DNA of 64,000 nt, from NCBI GenBank assembly GCA_003539495.1, contig DPPB01000010.1:37275-101274 (forward strand), given 5' to 3'. The notes below the pieces were generated by a model, which saw only the letters and a program-made list of their open reading frames with translations, was not told the origin of the DNA and did not search any database. Of the stretch, positions 25,534-33,827 are shown in pieces; position 1 is the stretch's first letter, and each line of letters starts with the position of its first letter. This stretch comes from Oscillibacter sp. Its GTDB lineage: Bacteria > Bacillota > Clostridia > Oscillospirales > Oscillospiraceae. The translations under genes and the position numbers were made by a program.

Positions 25534-27369
25534 ATGTGTGGAATCGTAGGATATGTAGGTAAGCAGCAGGCCGCGCCCATTCTGCTGGATGGACTGCAGC
25601 GGCTGGAATACCGGGGGTATGACTCCGCAGGCATCGCGGTGAACGGCCCGGAGGGGATGCGGGTGAAGAAGGCCAAGGGCCGCCTGCAGGTGCTGAAGGA
25701 CCTGACCCATGACGGCGCAGATCTGCCCGGCACCCTGGGCATCGGTCACACCCGCTGGGCCACCCACGGCGAGCCTAACGACATCAATGCCCACCCCCAT
25801 GTGAGCCGCAGCGGCCGCATCGCCGTGGTACACAACGGTATTATCGAGAATTTCGCAGAGCTAAAGGGTCAGCTTCTGCACAAGGGCTACCAGTTCAAAT
25901 CCGAAACGGACACCGAGGTGGTGGCGCAGCTGCTGGATTATTATTATGAACAGTGTGGGGACGTGCTGGAGGCCGTTCGGCGGATGCTCAGTGCTGTAGA
26001 AGGGGCCTATGCCCTGGGTATTGTGTCCACCGATGCGCCGGATATGCTCATTGCCGCCCGAAAGGATGCGCCGCTGCTGCTGGGTTACGGCGAGGGGGAG
26101 AACTTTATCGCCTCCGATGTCACCGCCATCATCCGCCACACCCGGGATATTTCCTACATGGAGGACGGGGAGATGGCCGTGCTGACGGCGGAGAAGATCA
26201 CCGTATATGACAGCCGGGGCCATGAGGTGGAAAAGAAACACCACCGTGTGGATTGGAATATCGATGCTGCCGAAAAGGGCGGCTACGCCCACTTCATGCT
26301 CAAGGAGATCTTTGAGCAGCCCCGGGCCATCCGGGAGGCCACTGCAGCCCGGCTCCAGGGCGGGCGCGTGATATTGAAGGATCTGACCATGACACCGGAG
26401 GAGATCCGCAACATCGGGCGCATCATTATCATCGCCTGTGGCTCGTCTTACCATGTGGGTATGGTGGGCAAGTACAACCTGGAGCGGATGCTCCGGCGCA
26501 GTGTGGAGGTGGTGCTGGCCTCCGAGTTCCGCTACAGCGACCCCATTGTAAAGCGGGGGGATCTGGTCATCGCCATCAGCCAATCCGGCGAGACCCTGGA
26601 CACCATGGCGGCCCTGCGGGAGGCCAAGAAGCGGGGCGCACGGATCCTGTCCATTGTGAACGTGGTGGGCTCGTCCATTGCCCGGGAATCTGACGACGTA
26701 CTCTACACCTGGGCCGGCCCTGAGATCGCCGTAGCCACCACTAAGGCCTACAGCACCCAGATGGCCGTGCTGAATATGCTGGGCCTGTATTTCGGCGACA
26801 TTCTCGGCACTATCGACCGGGAGACCTACAGCGAAATGGTTCGGGATCTGCAGCGGGTGCCGGAGTATATCGAGAAAATTCTGGAATCTGCTGAGAGCAT
26901 CCATGAAATCGCTAAAAAGATATGCAGGAGCGAGGATGTGTTCTTCATCGGCCGGAATCTGGACTATGCTCTGTCCCTGGAGGGCAGCCTGAAGCTGAAG
27001 GAGATTTCCTACATCCATTCGGAGGCTTACGCCTCCGGCGAGCTGAAGCACGGCACCATCTCCCTCATTGTGGACGGCACTCTGGTCATCGCCCTGGGCA
27101 CCTATGGCCCGCTGTTTGACAAGGCCATGAGCAACGTGGTGGAGGTACAGGCCCGGGGCGCCAACGTCCTGGCTCTGACCACCGAGAGCCACGCCGAGGA
27201 GATGAGCCGCCATGTGCCCATGGTTATGACCATTCCGGATATCCATGACATGCTGCTGCCCCAGCTGGGCGTGGTGCCCCTGCAGCTGCTGGCATACTAC
27301 ATGGCGCTGGAGCGGGGCTGCGACATCGACAAGCCCCGGAATCTGGCCAAGAGCGTGACGGTGGAGTAA
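25534..27369 (+). CDS. glmS: Glutamine--fructose-6-phosphate aminotransferase (isomerizing)
   Basis: Makes glucosamine-6-phosphate, first step of UDP-GlcNAc and wall synthesis. 611 residues. The N-terminal glutaminase starts MCGIVGYVG with the catalytic Cys2 and has LEYRGYDSAG, GHTRWATHG and the NGIIEN loop; two SIS domains follow (CGSSYHVG, ISQSGETLDT, then GRNLDYALSLEGSLKLKEISYIHSEAY), ending in KSVTVE. AGGAGGAAA precedes the ATG. Controlled by the glmS ribozyme upstream. Confidence 0.98.
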   Translation: MCGIVGYVGKQQAAPILLDGLQRLEYRGYDSAGIAVNGPEGMRVKKAKGRLQVLKDLTHDGADLPGTLGIGHTRWATHGEPNDINAHPHVSRSGRIAVVHNGIIENFAELKGQLLHKGYQFKSETDTEVVAQLLDYYYEQCGDVLEAVRRMLSAVEGAYALGIVSTDAPDMLIAARKDAPLLLGYGEGENFIASDVTAIIRHTRDISYMEDGEMAVLTAEKITVYDSRGHEVEKKHHRVDWNIDAAEKGGYAHFMLKEIFEQPRAIREATAARLQGGRVILKDLTMTPEEIRNIGRIIIIACGSSYHVGMVGKYNLERMLRRSVEVVLASEFRYSDPIVKRGDLVIAISQSGETLDTMAALREAKKRGARILSIVNVVGSSIARESDDVLYTWAGPEIAVATTKAYSTQMAVLNMLGLYFGDILGTIDRETYSEMVRDLQRVPEYIEKILESAESIHEIAKKICRSEDVFFIGRNLDYALSLEGSLKLKEISYIHSEAYASGELKHGTISLIVDGTLVIALGTYGPLFDKAMSNVVEVQARGANVLALTTESHAEEMSRHVPMVMTIPDIHDMLLPQLGVVPLQLLAYYMALERGCDIDKPRNLAKSVTVE

Positions 27370-27381
27370 ATAGGAGGATCT

Positions 27382-27786
27382 ATGTTTCATCTGGCCGTTG
27401 TATTTATGCCGGTGCTGCTGCTGGGGTTGGGGGTCGCCATCATTGCGACGCTGCTTGCGGGGCTGGGCCTGCTCATCGCGGCGATGGTGGGCGGCACCTC
27501 GGTGGCGCTGCTGGTGAAGGACAGGAGCCTGAAGCGGCTGATGCTGCTGGGCTGCGGCGTTTTGGCCCTGGCGGGCATCGCCTGCGTGGGATTGGTGCTG
27601 AGCTGGCCGTATCTTGTGGCGGAGGGCTGCTGCCTGGGTGCGGTAGTTTTGGCCATCGTGGGCCTGTGTGGGTGCAGGTGTATTGGCCATAAGGCCGGAA
27701 GGATATGGGCAACGCTGCTGTTTGCCTTTGCCATGGCGTCGGCACTGCTCTTCGGTGCTGTCATTGTAGCTATCGGCATGGGGTGA
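27382..27786 (+). CDS. Small multi-span membrane protein
   Basis: 134 residues, almost wholly hydrophobic with four predicted spans (about 5-40, which may be one long or two short, then 55-73, 78-97 and 108-130), short basic loops (KDRSLKRL, GHKAGRIW) and a Cys-rich turn LCGCRCIG. No family recognised. AGGAGG precedes the ATG and it lies 12 bases after glmS, so it is cotranscribed with it. A terminator follows. Confidence 0.65.
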   Translation: MFHLAVVFMPVLLLGLGVAIIATLLAGLGLLIAAMVGGTSVALLVKDRSLKRLMLLGCGVLALAGIACVGLVLSWPYLVAEGCCLGAVVLAIVGLCGCRCIGHKAGRIWATLLFAFAMASALLFGAVIVAIGMG

Positions 27787-27825
27787 GATGCTGCAGGCCG
27801 GTTATTGAGCAATTGAATTGAATAG

Positions 27826-27860
27826 CAAAAAAAAGGGCGGGGGATACCCCGCCCTTTTTT
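27826..27860 (+). terminator. Terminator after glmS and the membrane gene
   Basis: AAAAAGGGCGGGG-gata-CCCCGCCCTTTTTT. Confidence 0.9.
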
Positions 27861-27879
27861 ACTGGAGAAATGGCTGCAT

Positions 27880-28430
27880 TTTGTGGGATGGGGCGTCGAG
27901 GACGCCGCCCCTACGGATAGATCGGGAGCATGGTGTAGGCGGGACGGTGTGGGCATCATCCCCTGCGGAAAGACTACGTTTCTTGTGTAGGGCGCGATGC
28001 CCACATCGCGCCGCACGGTAGACGCAAAGATTTTCCCTGTCAGGCCAGGGCAGCACAAGCGCGGAGCGCGCCGCGGAATTAGACGCAGAGACGATGCGAA
28101 GGAAAGGTATGAGTTTTGCGATGACCGATTCGCGTGGAGAAAGGAGATCGACACAGTTGGCATCTCAGCCGCGGAAAGGATTTCAAAACCTTGGTTTTGA
28201 CGGCGGCCTTTGGATACTTTCTGCCGCTGCTGGCAGAAAGTATCCCGCCGGAGGCATGTGCTTATTAGGGGCGCTGCATAGGGTATTGCAGATTGCCGCA
28301 GCCGGTGGGCGCACTGGCCGCGCAATGACAGAGGGGACAAGAGCGGCGGTGCAGGCTGGGGGCGGCCCGCCCTACACAGAATTGGATAGATGCCGCGTCG
28401 GGCGGACAGAGACGTCCGCCCCTACAGGCT
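27880..28430. repeat. Repeat-rich intergenic region (no gene)
   Basis: About 550 of the 760 bases between 27787 and 28546 are palindromes or repeat fragments: GGGGCG...CGCCGCCCC (27893-27914), GGCGCGATG-ccca-CATCGCGCC (27993-28014), TCAAAACC/GGTTTTGA (28182-28200), GGATACTTTCTGCC-gctgct-GGCAGAAAGTATCC (28211-28244), a right-half copy of the TGTCATTCCG repeat ending GATTGCCGCAGCC...GCAATGACA (28285-28331), and GGCGGAC-agaga-GTCCGCC (28399-28417). No ribosome site and frame pair supports a gene. Confidence 0.65.
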
Positions 28431-28546
28431 GTGCAGGCGGGTTTGCCGTTCTTTCACCTTGCTTTCGAACTTCCCCCTTTCTTTTTTCTTTTGTTTGCGG
28501 TATACTTATAAATTGAACGGCATTTTTCCCCGGAAGGAGAGAGAAT

Positions 28547-29482
28547 ATGACAACAGCAGAATTGGTCCGGCAGCTGCGGCAGGTGCAGAGCATGTCCATC
28601 GTGGGCATGTGCAAAAACGCCGGCAAGACGACTATGCTCAACTGGCTTTTGGCCCACACCGGGCGGCAGCAGGTCCTGGGGCTAACCTCCATCGGTCGGG
28701 ACGGCGAGAGCACCGATGTGGTCACCGGCACAGAAAAGCCCAGCATTTTTGTTCCGGCGGGCACCCTCATCGCCACCGCCAAGGACATGCTGCGCCTGGG
28801 CGACGTGACCCAGGAGATTTTGGTCACCACCGGCATCCCCACGCCTTTGGGCGAGGTGATCATCATGCGCGCCCGCAGCGACGGCTATGTGCAGCTGGCG
28901 GGCCCGTCTATTACGGCCCAGCTGAAAGAGGTATCCAAAACGTTTTTTGAGCTGGGGGCCACCCAGTCCATCATCGACGGCGCCCTGGGCCGCAAATCCC
29001 TGGGGGCCCGGAACGTGGCCGACGGCATCGTGCTGTGTACCGGTGCGTCCTATAACATGAGCATGGACAAGGTCATAGAGGACACGGCCAACTTCTGCCG
29101 GCTCATGGATCTGCCCAAGGCGGAGACTCTGCCGCCGGAGGCGGCGGAGGGGTTGGAGAAGTGCCTGAAGGAGCATGGGGAGGCATACATTCCCGGAGCT
29201 CTGACGGACAGCATGGTGGTGCCGCTGCTGCGCAGCGGCCTGCTGCGCGGAGGACGCCTGGTGGTGGCCGACCCCAGCAAGGTGCTCTTAAAGCCCGACA
29301 CCCTGGATAAGCTGGCGGTGCGGGAGGTTTCACTGCAGACCAAGGACGCCGCTCGGACTCTGTGCGTCACGGTGAACCCGGTATCGGCCTACGGCTGGAA
29401 GTTTGACAAGGATGTGTTTATCGACCGGATGCGCCAGAGCGTGAAGGTGCCGGTCATCAATGTGAAGGAGGAGCTGGCATGA
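28547..29482 (+). CDS. kamB: Lysine 5,6-aminomutase reactivase subunit KamB
   Basis: 311 residues with a P-loop near the N-terminus (SIVGMCKNAGKTTMLNWLL, about 17-35) and an otherwise unfamiliar fold. It matches the KamB protein encoded in lysine fermentation clusters, which with KamC is named as the reactivase of the B12 enzyme lysine 5,6-aminomutase (exchange of damaged cobalamin, as in other B12 mutases). GGAAGGAG precedes the ATG. Its stop overlaps the kamC start by 4 bases. Located upstream of, but transcribed separately from, the riboswitch-controlled kal operon. Confidence 0.82.
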   Translation: MTTAELVRQLRQVQSMSIVGMCKNAGKTTMLNWLLAHTGRQQVLGLTSIGRDGESTDVVTGTEKPSIFVPAGTLIATAKDMLRLGDVTQEILVTTGIPTPLGEVIIMRARSDGYVQLAGPSITAQLKEVSKTFFELGATQSIIDGALGRKSLGARNVADGIVLCTGASYNMSMDKVIEDTANFCRLMDLPKAETLPPEAAEGLEKCLKEHGEAYIPGALTDSMVVPLLRSGLLRGGRLVVADPSKVLLKPDTLDKLAVREVSLQTKDAARTLCVTVNPVSAYGWKFDKDVFIDRMRQSVKVPVINVKEELA

Positions 29483-30939
29483 TTTCCATTCGGTTTGAGG
29501 AGAGGCAGCAGATCGGCCTGCAGTACGCCCTGGAGACCCTCCATGGGTGCAGTCCCTTCGGTCAGGAGAAGATCCGCCGCTTACGGTACTATACCCCGGC
29601 GGAGCGGGCAGAGCTGGAGACGGAGCTATATAACGTGCAGCAGGCGGCAGACCACGTCGACCAGCTCAAGGGCGTGTATGACAAGATCTGTATCCTGCTG
29701 TGCCAGATGAAGGACATCCGCAACTCTATCCGCCGCTGCCGAGACGGAGAGGTGCCGGACCATGTGGAGCTGTTTGAGATCAAGGGCTATCTGCAGCGGC
29801 TGGAGAGCCTGCTGCCCCTGTATGCGCAGATGAGCGAGGTTGCGCCCTTGCGGGAGCTCGCCTTCCACGATCCCAAGCCGGCTTTGGCCATCCTGGACCC
29901 GGACAACACCCGGTCCCGTGGCTTTTACATTCCCGACAGCATGACAGAAAAGCTCCGCCAGGTCCGCCGGACCAAGAAGGAGCTGGAGGAGAAGCTCCAT
30001 GAGGCCAAGACCGATGCGGAAAAGGACGAGCTGCGCCTGCGCCGCACGCAGATCTGCGCCGAGGAGGAGAGCGAGGAGACGAAGATCCGCCGGGGCATGG
30101 GGGCACAACTGGCACCCCTGGCCGAGGCTATGCTGGAGGACGCTGAAAATGCGGGGCGCCTGGATTTTATCATTCAGAAGGCTATGTTTGCCGTGCGCTA
30201 CGGCGGCGTGATGCCGGAGATTACCGACGGCCCCTTGGAGCTGACAGACATGATGAACCCGGAGCTGTGCGACCTGCTGAGCGAGCAGGGCCGCAGCTTT
30301 GTGCCGGTATCCATCGCCCTGGACCGGGGTGCTACGGTCATCACCGGCGCCAATATGGGCGGCAAGAGTGTGGCCATGAAAACCGTGGCACTGAATGTGT
30401 TGCTGATGCAGGCGGGCTTTTTGGTATGCGCCAAGAAGGCTAAAATGCCTCTGTTCGAGAGCGTGCTTATGCTGTTTGAGGATATGCAGTCCATCCAATC
30501 GGGCCTGTCCGGCTTCGGCTCGGAGATCGTGCAGTTCCAAAAGGCGCTGGATCAGGCGGAGCAGGGCTACTCCCTGTTTTTGCTGGATGAATTCGCCCGG
30601 GGCACCAATCCCGACGAGGGCGCGGTGATCGTTCAGGCGGTGACGAAATATCTCAATGGTATCCATGCCATCTCCCTGCTCACTACCCACTATGACAAGG
30701 TGGCCGATTGCGGCCGGGCCCACTATCAGATCATCGGCCTGCGGGACATCGACCCGGAGGCTATCCGCCGGGAGCTGGCCGTCAGCGGGGAGGACGGCAT
30801 ACGAGTCATCGCGCGGCACATGAACTATGGCCTATACAGGGTGGAGGGAAAATCCGATTGCCCCAGAGATGCCCTGAACATCTGCCGGATGCTGTCGCTG
30901 AAGCCGGAGATCCTGCATCTGATCGAGGAAAATTATTGA
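29479..30939 (+). CDS. kamC: Lysine 5,6-aminomutase reactivase ATPase KamC (MutS-like)
   Basis: 486 residues. The C-terminal 210 residues are a MutS-type ABC ATPase: Walker A TGANMGGKSVAMKTVALN (about 291-308), a signature region SGLSGFGSEI, Walker B SLFLLDEFARGTNPDEGA and the H-loop LLTTHYDK. The N-terminal half has the clamp/lever-like helices of MutS with a coiled coil (about 145-200), but no mismatch-recognition domain. Its place beside kamB and the kam genes assigns it to aminomutase reactivation rather than DNA repair. Translationally coupled to kamB; a terminator follows. Confidence 0.85.
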   Translation: MISIRFEERQQIGLQYALETLHGCSPFGQEKIRRLRYYTPAERAELETELYNVQQAADHVDQLKGVYDKICILLCQMKDIRNSIRRCRDGEVPDHVELFEIKGYLQRLESLLPLYAQMSEVAPLRELAFHDPKPALAILDPDNTRSRGFYIPDSMTEKLRQVRRTKKELEEKLHEAKTDAEKDELRLRRTQICAEEESEETKIRRGMGAQLAPLAEAMLEDAENAGRLDFIIQKAMFAVRYGGVMPEITDGPLELTDMMNPELCDLLSEQGRSFVPVSIALDRGATVITGANMGGKSVAMKTVALNVLLMQAGFLVCAKKAKMPLFESVLMLFEDMQSIQSGLSGFGSEIVQFQKALDQAEQGYSLFLLDEFARGTNPDEGAVIVQAVTKYLNGIHAISLLTTHYDKVADCGRAHYQIIGLRDIDPEAIRRELAVSGEDGIRVIARHMNYGLYRVEGKSDCPRDALNICRMLSLKPEILHLIEENY

Positions 30940-30971
30940 GAAAACGGGACACGAACTCTGCGAAGCTTGAT

Positions 30972-31002
30972 AAAAAAGGACGGCAAGGGCCGTCCTTTTT
31001 TC
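30972..31002 (+). terminator. Terminator after kamBC
   Basis: AAAGGACGGC...GCCGTCCTTT with T6, 33 bases after the kamC stop. It separates kamBC from the kal operon. Confidence 0.85.
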
Positions 31003-31072
31003 GTGGCCCGAAACAATGAAAAAACTGTCGCATCGTTCAAAAAACTTATTGTCTTTTTTCTCACAATCTCCC

Positions 31073-31100
31073 TTGACAAATTGGCTGAATGTATTATAAT
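31073..31100 (+). promoter_or_regulatory. Promoter of the lysine fermentation operon
   Basis: TTGACA (31073-31078), a 16-base spacer and TATAAT (31095-31100), both consensus. Transcription would start about 31107, just before the lysine aptamer. Confidence 0.85.
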
Positions 31101-31121
31101 TTGAAGTACAGAATTCCATAT

Positions 31122-31300
31122 AACAGACAATAGAGGTGCAGAAGACAGGGTAGTTGATCTCGGGGCAGCAGGGAGCCCAATGGAGAGCGGCGAAGGGGTC
31201 TTTTGCCGAAGGTGTGCGCGTCCTGCAGCGTATTCCTGGGGGTGCCGTGTAAGCGGTGCAACTGTCATGTCCTATGCAGACGTGGAGCGCTATTGGTCAT
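31122..31300 (+). ncRNA. Lysine riboswitch (L-box)
   Basis: L-box landmarks in order: TAGAGGTGC (31131-31139), GGGTAG, the GGAGAGCGGCGAAGGGG segment with TTTTGCCGAAGG (31181-31212), CCTGGGGGTGCC (31235-31246) and the ACTGTCAT core (31261-31268). P1 can form between CAATAG (31128-31133) and CTATTG (31290-31295). Lysine is the known ligand of this class. It lies between a consensus promoter and the lysine-degradation operon. The 3' strand of P1 is shared with the terminator at 31286-31327, which predicts an ON switch. Confidence 0.88.
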
Positions 31301-31327
31301 AAACTTGACCAGTAGCGCCTTTTTTTC
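31286..31327 (+). terminator. Leader terminator of the lysine riboswitch expression platform
   Basis: A 13-bp stem, GCGCTATTGGTCA (31287-31299) with TGACCAGTAGCGC (31306-31318), loop TAAACT, followed by seven T. It lies 69 bases before kal. Its 5' arm contains the CTATTG that closes aptamer P1. Confidence 0.9.
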
Positions 31328-31395
31328 ATGCCCAAAGGCGCCGATTGGCCGGCGTTATAAGAAACTCTGTAAAAATTTTTTAGGAGGAATTTATC

Positions 31396-31797
31396 ATGGA
31401 AAAGATGACTTCTCTGCTGCGTCTGCGTATGAGCGCCAAGGATGCTCACTACGGCGGAAACCTGGTGGACGGTGCCCATATGGTGCATCTGTTCGGCGAT
31501 GTCGCTACCGAGCTGCTGATTAAGTGTGACGGTGACGAGGGCCTGTTCTGCGCTTATGACAATGTCGAGTTCCTGGCCCCCGTATACGCCGGTGATTACA
31601 TCGAGGCTTACGGTGAGATCGAGAAGATCGGCAACACCTCTCGCACCATGAAGTTTGAGGCCCGCAAGGTCATCGTGTCTCGCCCCGACATCAGTGCTTC
31701 TGCTGCCGATGTTCTGGCCGAGCCTGTTGTGGTCTGCCGCGCTCACGGCACCTGCGTCACCCCCAAGGATTGCCAGCGCAAGAAGATCGAGAAGTAA
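31396..31797 (+). CDS. kal: 3-aminobutyryl-CoA ammonia-lyase
   Basis: Eliminates ammonia from 3-aminobutyryl-CoA to give crotonyl-CoA, the last dedicated lysine-fermentation step. 133 residues of the small hot-dog fold Kal family: SAKDAHYGGNLVDGAHMVHLFGDVATEL, then VEFLAPVYAGDYIEAYGEI, GNTSRTMKFEARKV and a Cys/His-containing end VVCRAHGTC. TAGGAGGAATTT precedes the ATG. First gene of the riboswitch-controlled operon; codon use is strongly biased, as in highly expressed genes. Confidence 0.92.
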   Translation: MEKMTSLLRLRMSAKDAHYGGNLVDGAHMVHLFGDVATELLIKCDGDEGLFCAYDNVEFLAPVYAGDYIEAYGEIEKIGNTSRTMKFEARKVIVSRPDISASAADVLAEPVVVCRAHGTCVTPKDCQRKKIEK

Positions 31798-31809
31798 GGA
31801 GCTGAGGAT

Positions 31810-32637
31810 ATGGAAAAGCTGATTATTACCGCTGCTATCTGCGGCGCTGAGGTCACCAAGGCTCAGAACGAGGCTGTGCCCTACACCGTGGAGGAAATGG
31901 TCCGCGAGGCCAAGTCCGCCTACGAAGCCGGTGCGGCTATCCTGCATATCCATGTCCGCGAGGATGACGGCACACCCACCCAGGATCGGGAGCGCTTCAA
32001 GGTCGTTATGGACGCTATCCGCAAGGAGCTGCCCGATGTGATCATGATCCCCTCCACCGGCGGTGCCACCGGCATGAGCCCCGAGGAGCGCCTGCAGCCC
32101 ACCGAGCTGTTCCCCGAGATGGCCACCCTGGATTGCGGTACCTGCAACTTCGGTGATGAGATCTTCGACAACACCATGCCCACCATGCGTGCCTTCGGCA
32201 AGCGCATGCTGGAGAACAACATCAAGCCCGAGTACGAGTGCTTTGAGCTGGGCCACATCGACACCATTCTCGGCATGGCTAAGAAGGGTGAGGTCCCCGG
32301 CCACCCCATGCAGTTTAACTTCGTCCTGGGCGTGCACGGCTGCACTCCCGCTACCGTGGAGAACCTGGCCTTCTTTGCCAGCAAGATCCCCGCAGGCTCT
32401 ACCTGGACCGTGTCCGGTGTAGGCCGCGCTGCCTGGACCATGGCTGCCGCTGCCATCGCAATGGGCGGCAATGTCCGTGTCGGTTTTGAGGACAACATCT
32501 ACCTGGGCAAGGGGCACAAGGCCGCTTCCAACGGTGAGCTGGTGGCCAAGGTCGTCCGCATCGCCAAGGAGCTGGGCCGCGAGATCGCGACCCCCGCTGA
32601 GGCCCGCGAGATCCTGAGCCTCAAGCCCCTGAAGTAA
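31810..32637 (+). CDS. kce: 3-keto-5-aminohexanoate cleavage enzyme
   Basis: 275 residues of the BKACE (DUF849) zinc TIM-barrel family. It condenses 3-keto-5-aminohexanoate with acetyl-CoA, giving acetoacetate and 3-aminobutyryl-CoA. The metal-binding HxH is in AAILHIHVRED (about 46-48), with substrate-loop segments PSTGGATGMSPEERLQP, ECFELGHIDT and, near the end, GGNVRVGFEDNIYL. The context between kal and kdd fixes the substrate among BKACE enzymes. Confidence 0.95.
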   Translation: MEKLIITAAICGAEVTKAQNEAVPYTVEEMVREAKSAYEAGAAILHIHVREDDGTPTQDRERFKVVMDAIRKELPDVIMIPSTGGATGMSPEERLQPTELFPEMATLDCGTCNFGDEIFDNTMPTMRAFGKRMLENNIKPEYECFELGHIDTILGMAKKGEVPGHPMQFNFVLGVHGCTPATVENLAFFASKIPAGSTWTVSGVGRAAWTMAAAAIAMGGNVRVGFEDNIYLGKGHKAASNGELVAKVVRIAKELGREIATPAEAREILSLKPLK

Positions 32638-32678
32638 TCGCAAAAAACATTTACATAATTTTTAGGAGGAATATTACA

Positions 32679-33731
32679 ATGGCTGAACTGAAAGGCAACA
32701 AGTACGGTACCCACCGCGTTATCGAGCCCAAGGGCGTTCTGACCCAGGCTGCATGGAAGATCGACAACGACATGACCAAGGTTTACTCCAACGAGATCGT
32801 CTGCGACGTCACTTCCCTGAACATCGACTCCGCTTCCTTCACCCAGATCTCCGAGGCCTGCGGCGGCGATGAGAAGAAGATCGGCGAAATGATCCTGGGC
32901 ATCGTTGCTGAGCGCGGCAAGCAGCAGAATCCTGTCACCGGTTCCGGTGGTATGTTCAAGGGTGTCGTCGCTCACATCGGCGAGGATCTGAAGAATAAGC
33001 CCGGCTTCGACCTGAAGGAAGGCGACAAGATCGTTTCCCTGGTCTCCCTGTCCATGACCCCCCTGAAGATCGACAAGATCCTGGCTATCCACAAGGATAT
33101 CGACCGCGTTGACATCGTGGGTAAGGCCATCCTGTTCGAGTCCGCCCTGTATGCCAAGATGCCCGAGGATATGTCCGAGCCTCTGGCCCTGGCCGCTCTG
33201 GACGTGGCCGGCGCTCCCGCTCAGGCCCGCAAGCTGCCCAAGGAGGGCGACAGCGTCCTGATCCTGGGCGCCAACGGCAAGTCCGGCGTTCTGTGCGGCT
33301 GGGAAGCTATGAAGAAGGTCGGCCCCAAGGGCAAGGTCGTGGGCGTTGTCCGCAATCCCAAGCAGGTTCCCGGCCTGATGGAGCTGGGCGTTTACACCGA
33401 TGTTATCGTGGCCGACTGCACCAAGCCCGTTGAGGTTATGGAGGCTGCTCTGGCTGCCAACGATGGCAAGGAGTACGATCTGTCCATCTGCTGCGTGAAC
33501 ATCGAGTCCTGCGAGATGTCCGCCATCCTGCCCGTCCACGATGACGGCCTGGTGTACTTCTTCTCCATGGCTACCTCCTTCACCAAGGCTGCCCTGGGCG
33601 CTGAGGGTATCGGCAAGGATGTCACCATGATCATCGGCAATGGCTACACCAAGAACCACGCTCAGATCACCCTGGATGTTCTGCGCGAGAATCCCAAGCT
33701 GCGCAAGCTGTTCGACGAGAAGTATTGCTAA
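32679..33731 (+). CDS. kdd: L-erythro-3,5-diaminohexanoate dehydrogenase
   Basis: 350 residues. NAD(P)-dependent oxidative deamination of 3,5-diaminohexanoate to 3-keto-5-aminohexanoate, releasing ammonia and NADH. N-terminal GroES-like part with NKYGTHRVIEPKGVLTQAAW, and a Rossmann domain with SVLILGANGKSGVLCGWEAM (about 191-210). TAGGAGGA precedes the ATG. A GC-rich hairpin lies just after the stop, before kamA. Confidence 0.94.
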   Translation: MAELKGNKYGTHRVIEPKGVLTQAAWKIDNDMTKVYSNEIVCDVTSLNIDSASFTQISEACGGDEKKIGEMILGIVAERGKQQNPVTGSGGMFKGVVAHIGEDLKNKPGFDLKEGDKIVSLVSLSMTPLKIDKILAIHKDIDRVDIVGKAILFESALYAKMPEDMSEPLALAALDVAGAPAQARKLPKEGDSVLILGANGKSGVLCGWEAMKKVGPKGKVVGVVRNPKQVPGLMELGVYTDVIVADCTKPVEVMEAALAANDGKEYDLSICCVNIESCEMSAILPVHDDGLVYFFSMATSFTKAALGAEGIGKDVTMIIGNGYTKNHAQITLDVLRENPKLRKLFDEKYC

Positions 33732-33748
33732 TTCCACAAATGCCGGAT

Positions 33749-33772
33749 GCAGGGGGGCTTTTTGCGCCCCTG
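33749..33772 (+). other. Intercistronic hairpin between kdd and kamA
   Basis: GCAGGGGGGC-ttttt-GCGCCCCTGC-type stem with no downstream T-run, in the 96-base gap. It may act in mRNA processing or differential stability within the operon; it is not a classical terminator. Confidence 0.55.
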
Positions 33773-33827
33773 CCTTCGGCCTATTCCCGGATAACGATTA
33801 CTATTCAGAATTAAAGGAGATACAAAT

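Noticed and set aside
25861..27690. A 609-codon open frame antisense to glmS
   Set aside because: The sense strand encodes a full GlmS with all motifs; the antisense translation is low-complexity (His/Gln/Gly-rich) as expected from high-GC codon bias. The same holds for long antisense frames opposite ffh, ilvA, alr, kamA, kamD and kce.
29479..30939. DNA mismatch repair MutS
   Set aside because: The mismatch-recognition domain is absent, and the gene is coupled to kamB in a lysine fermentation locus.
31107..31300. Cobalamin riboswitch upstream of the B12-dependent operon
   Set aside because: No B12-box motif; the conserved blocks and core ACTGTCAT are those of the lysine class.
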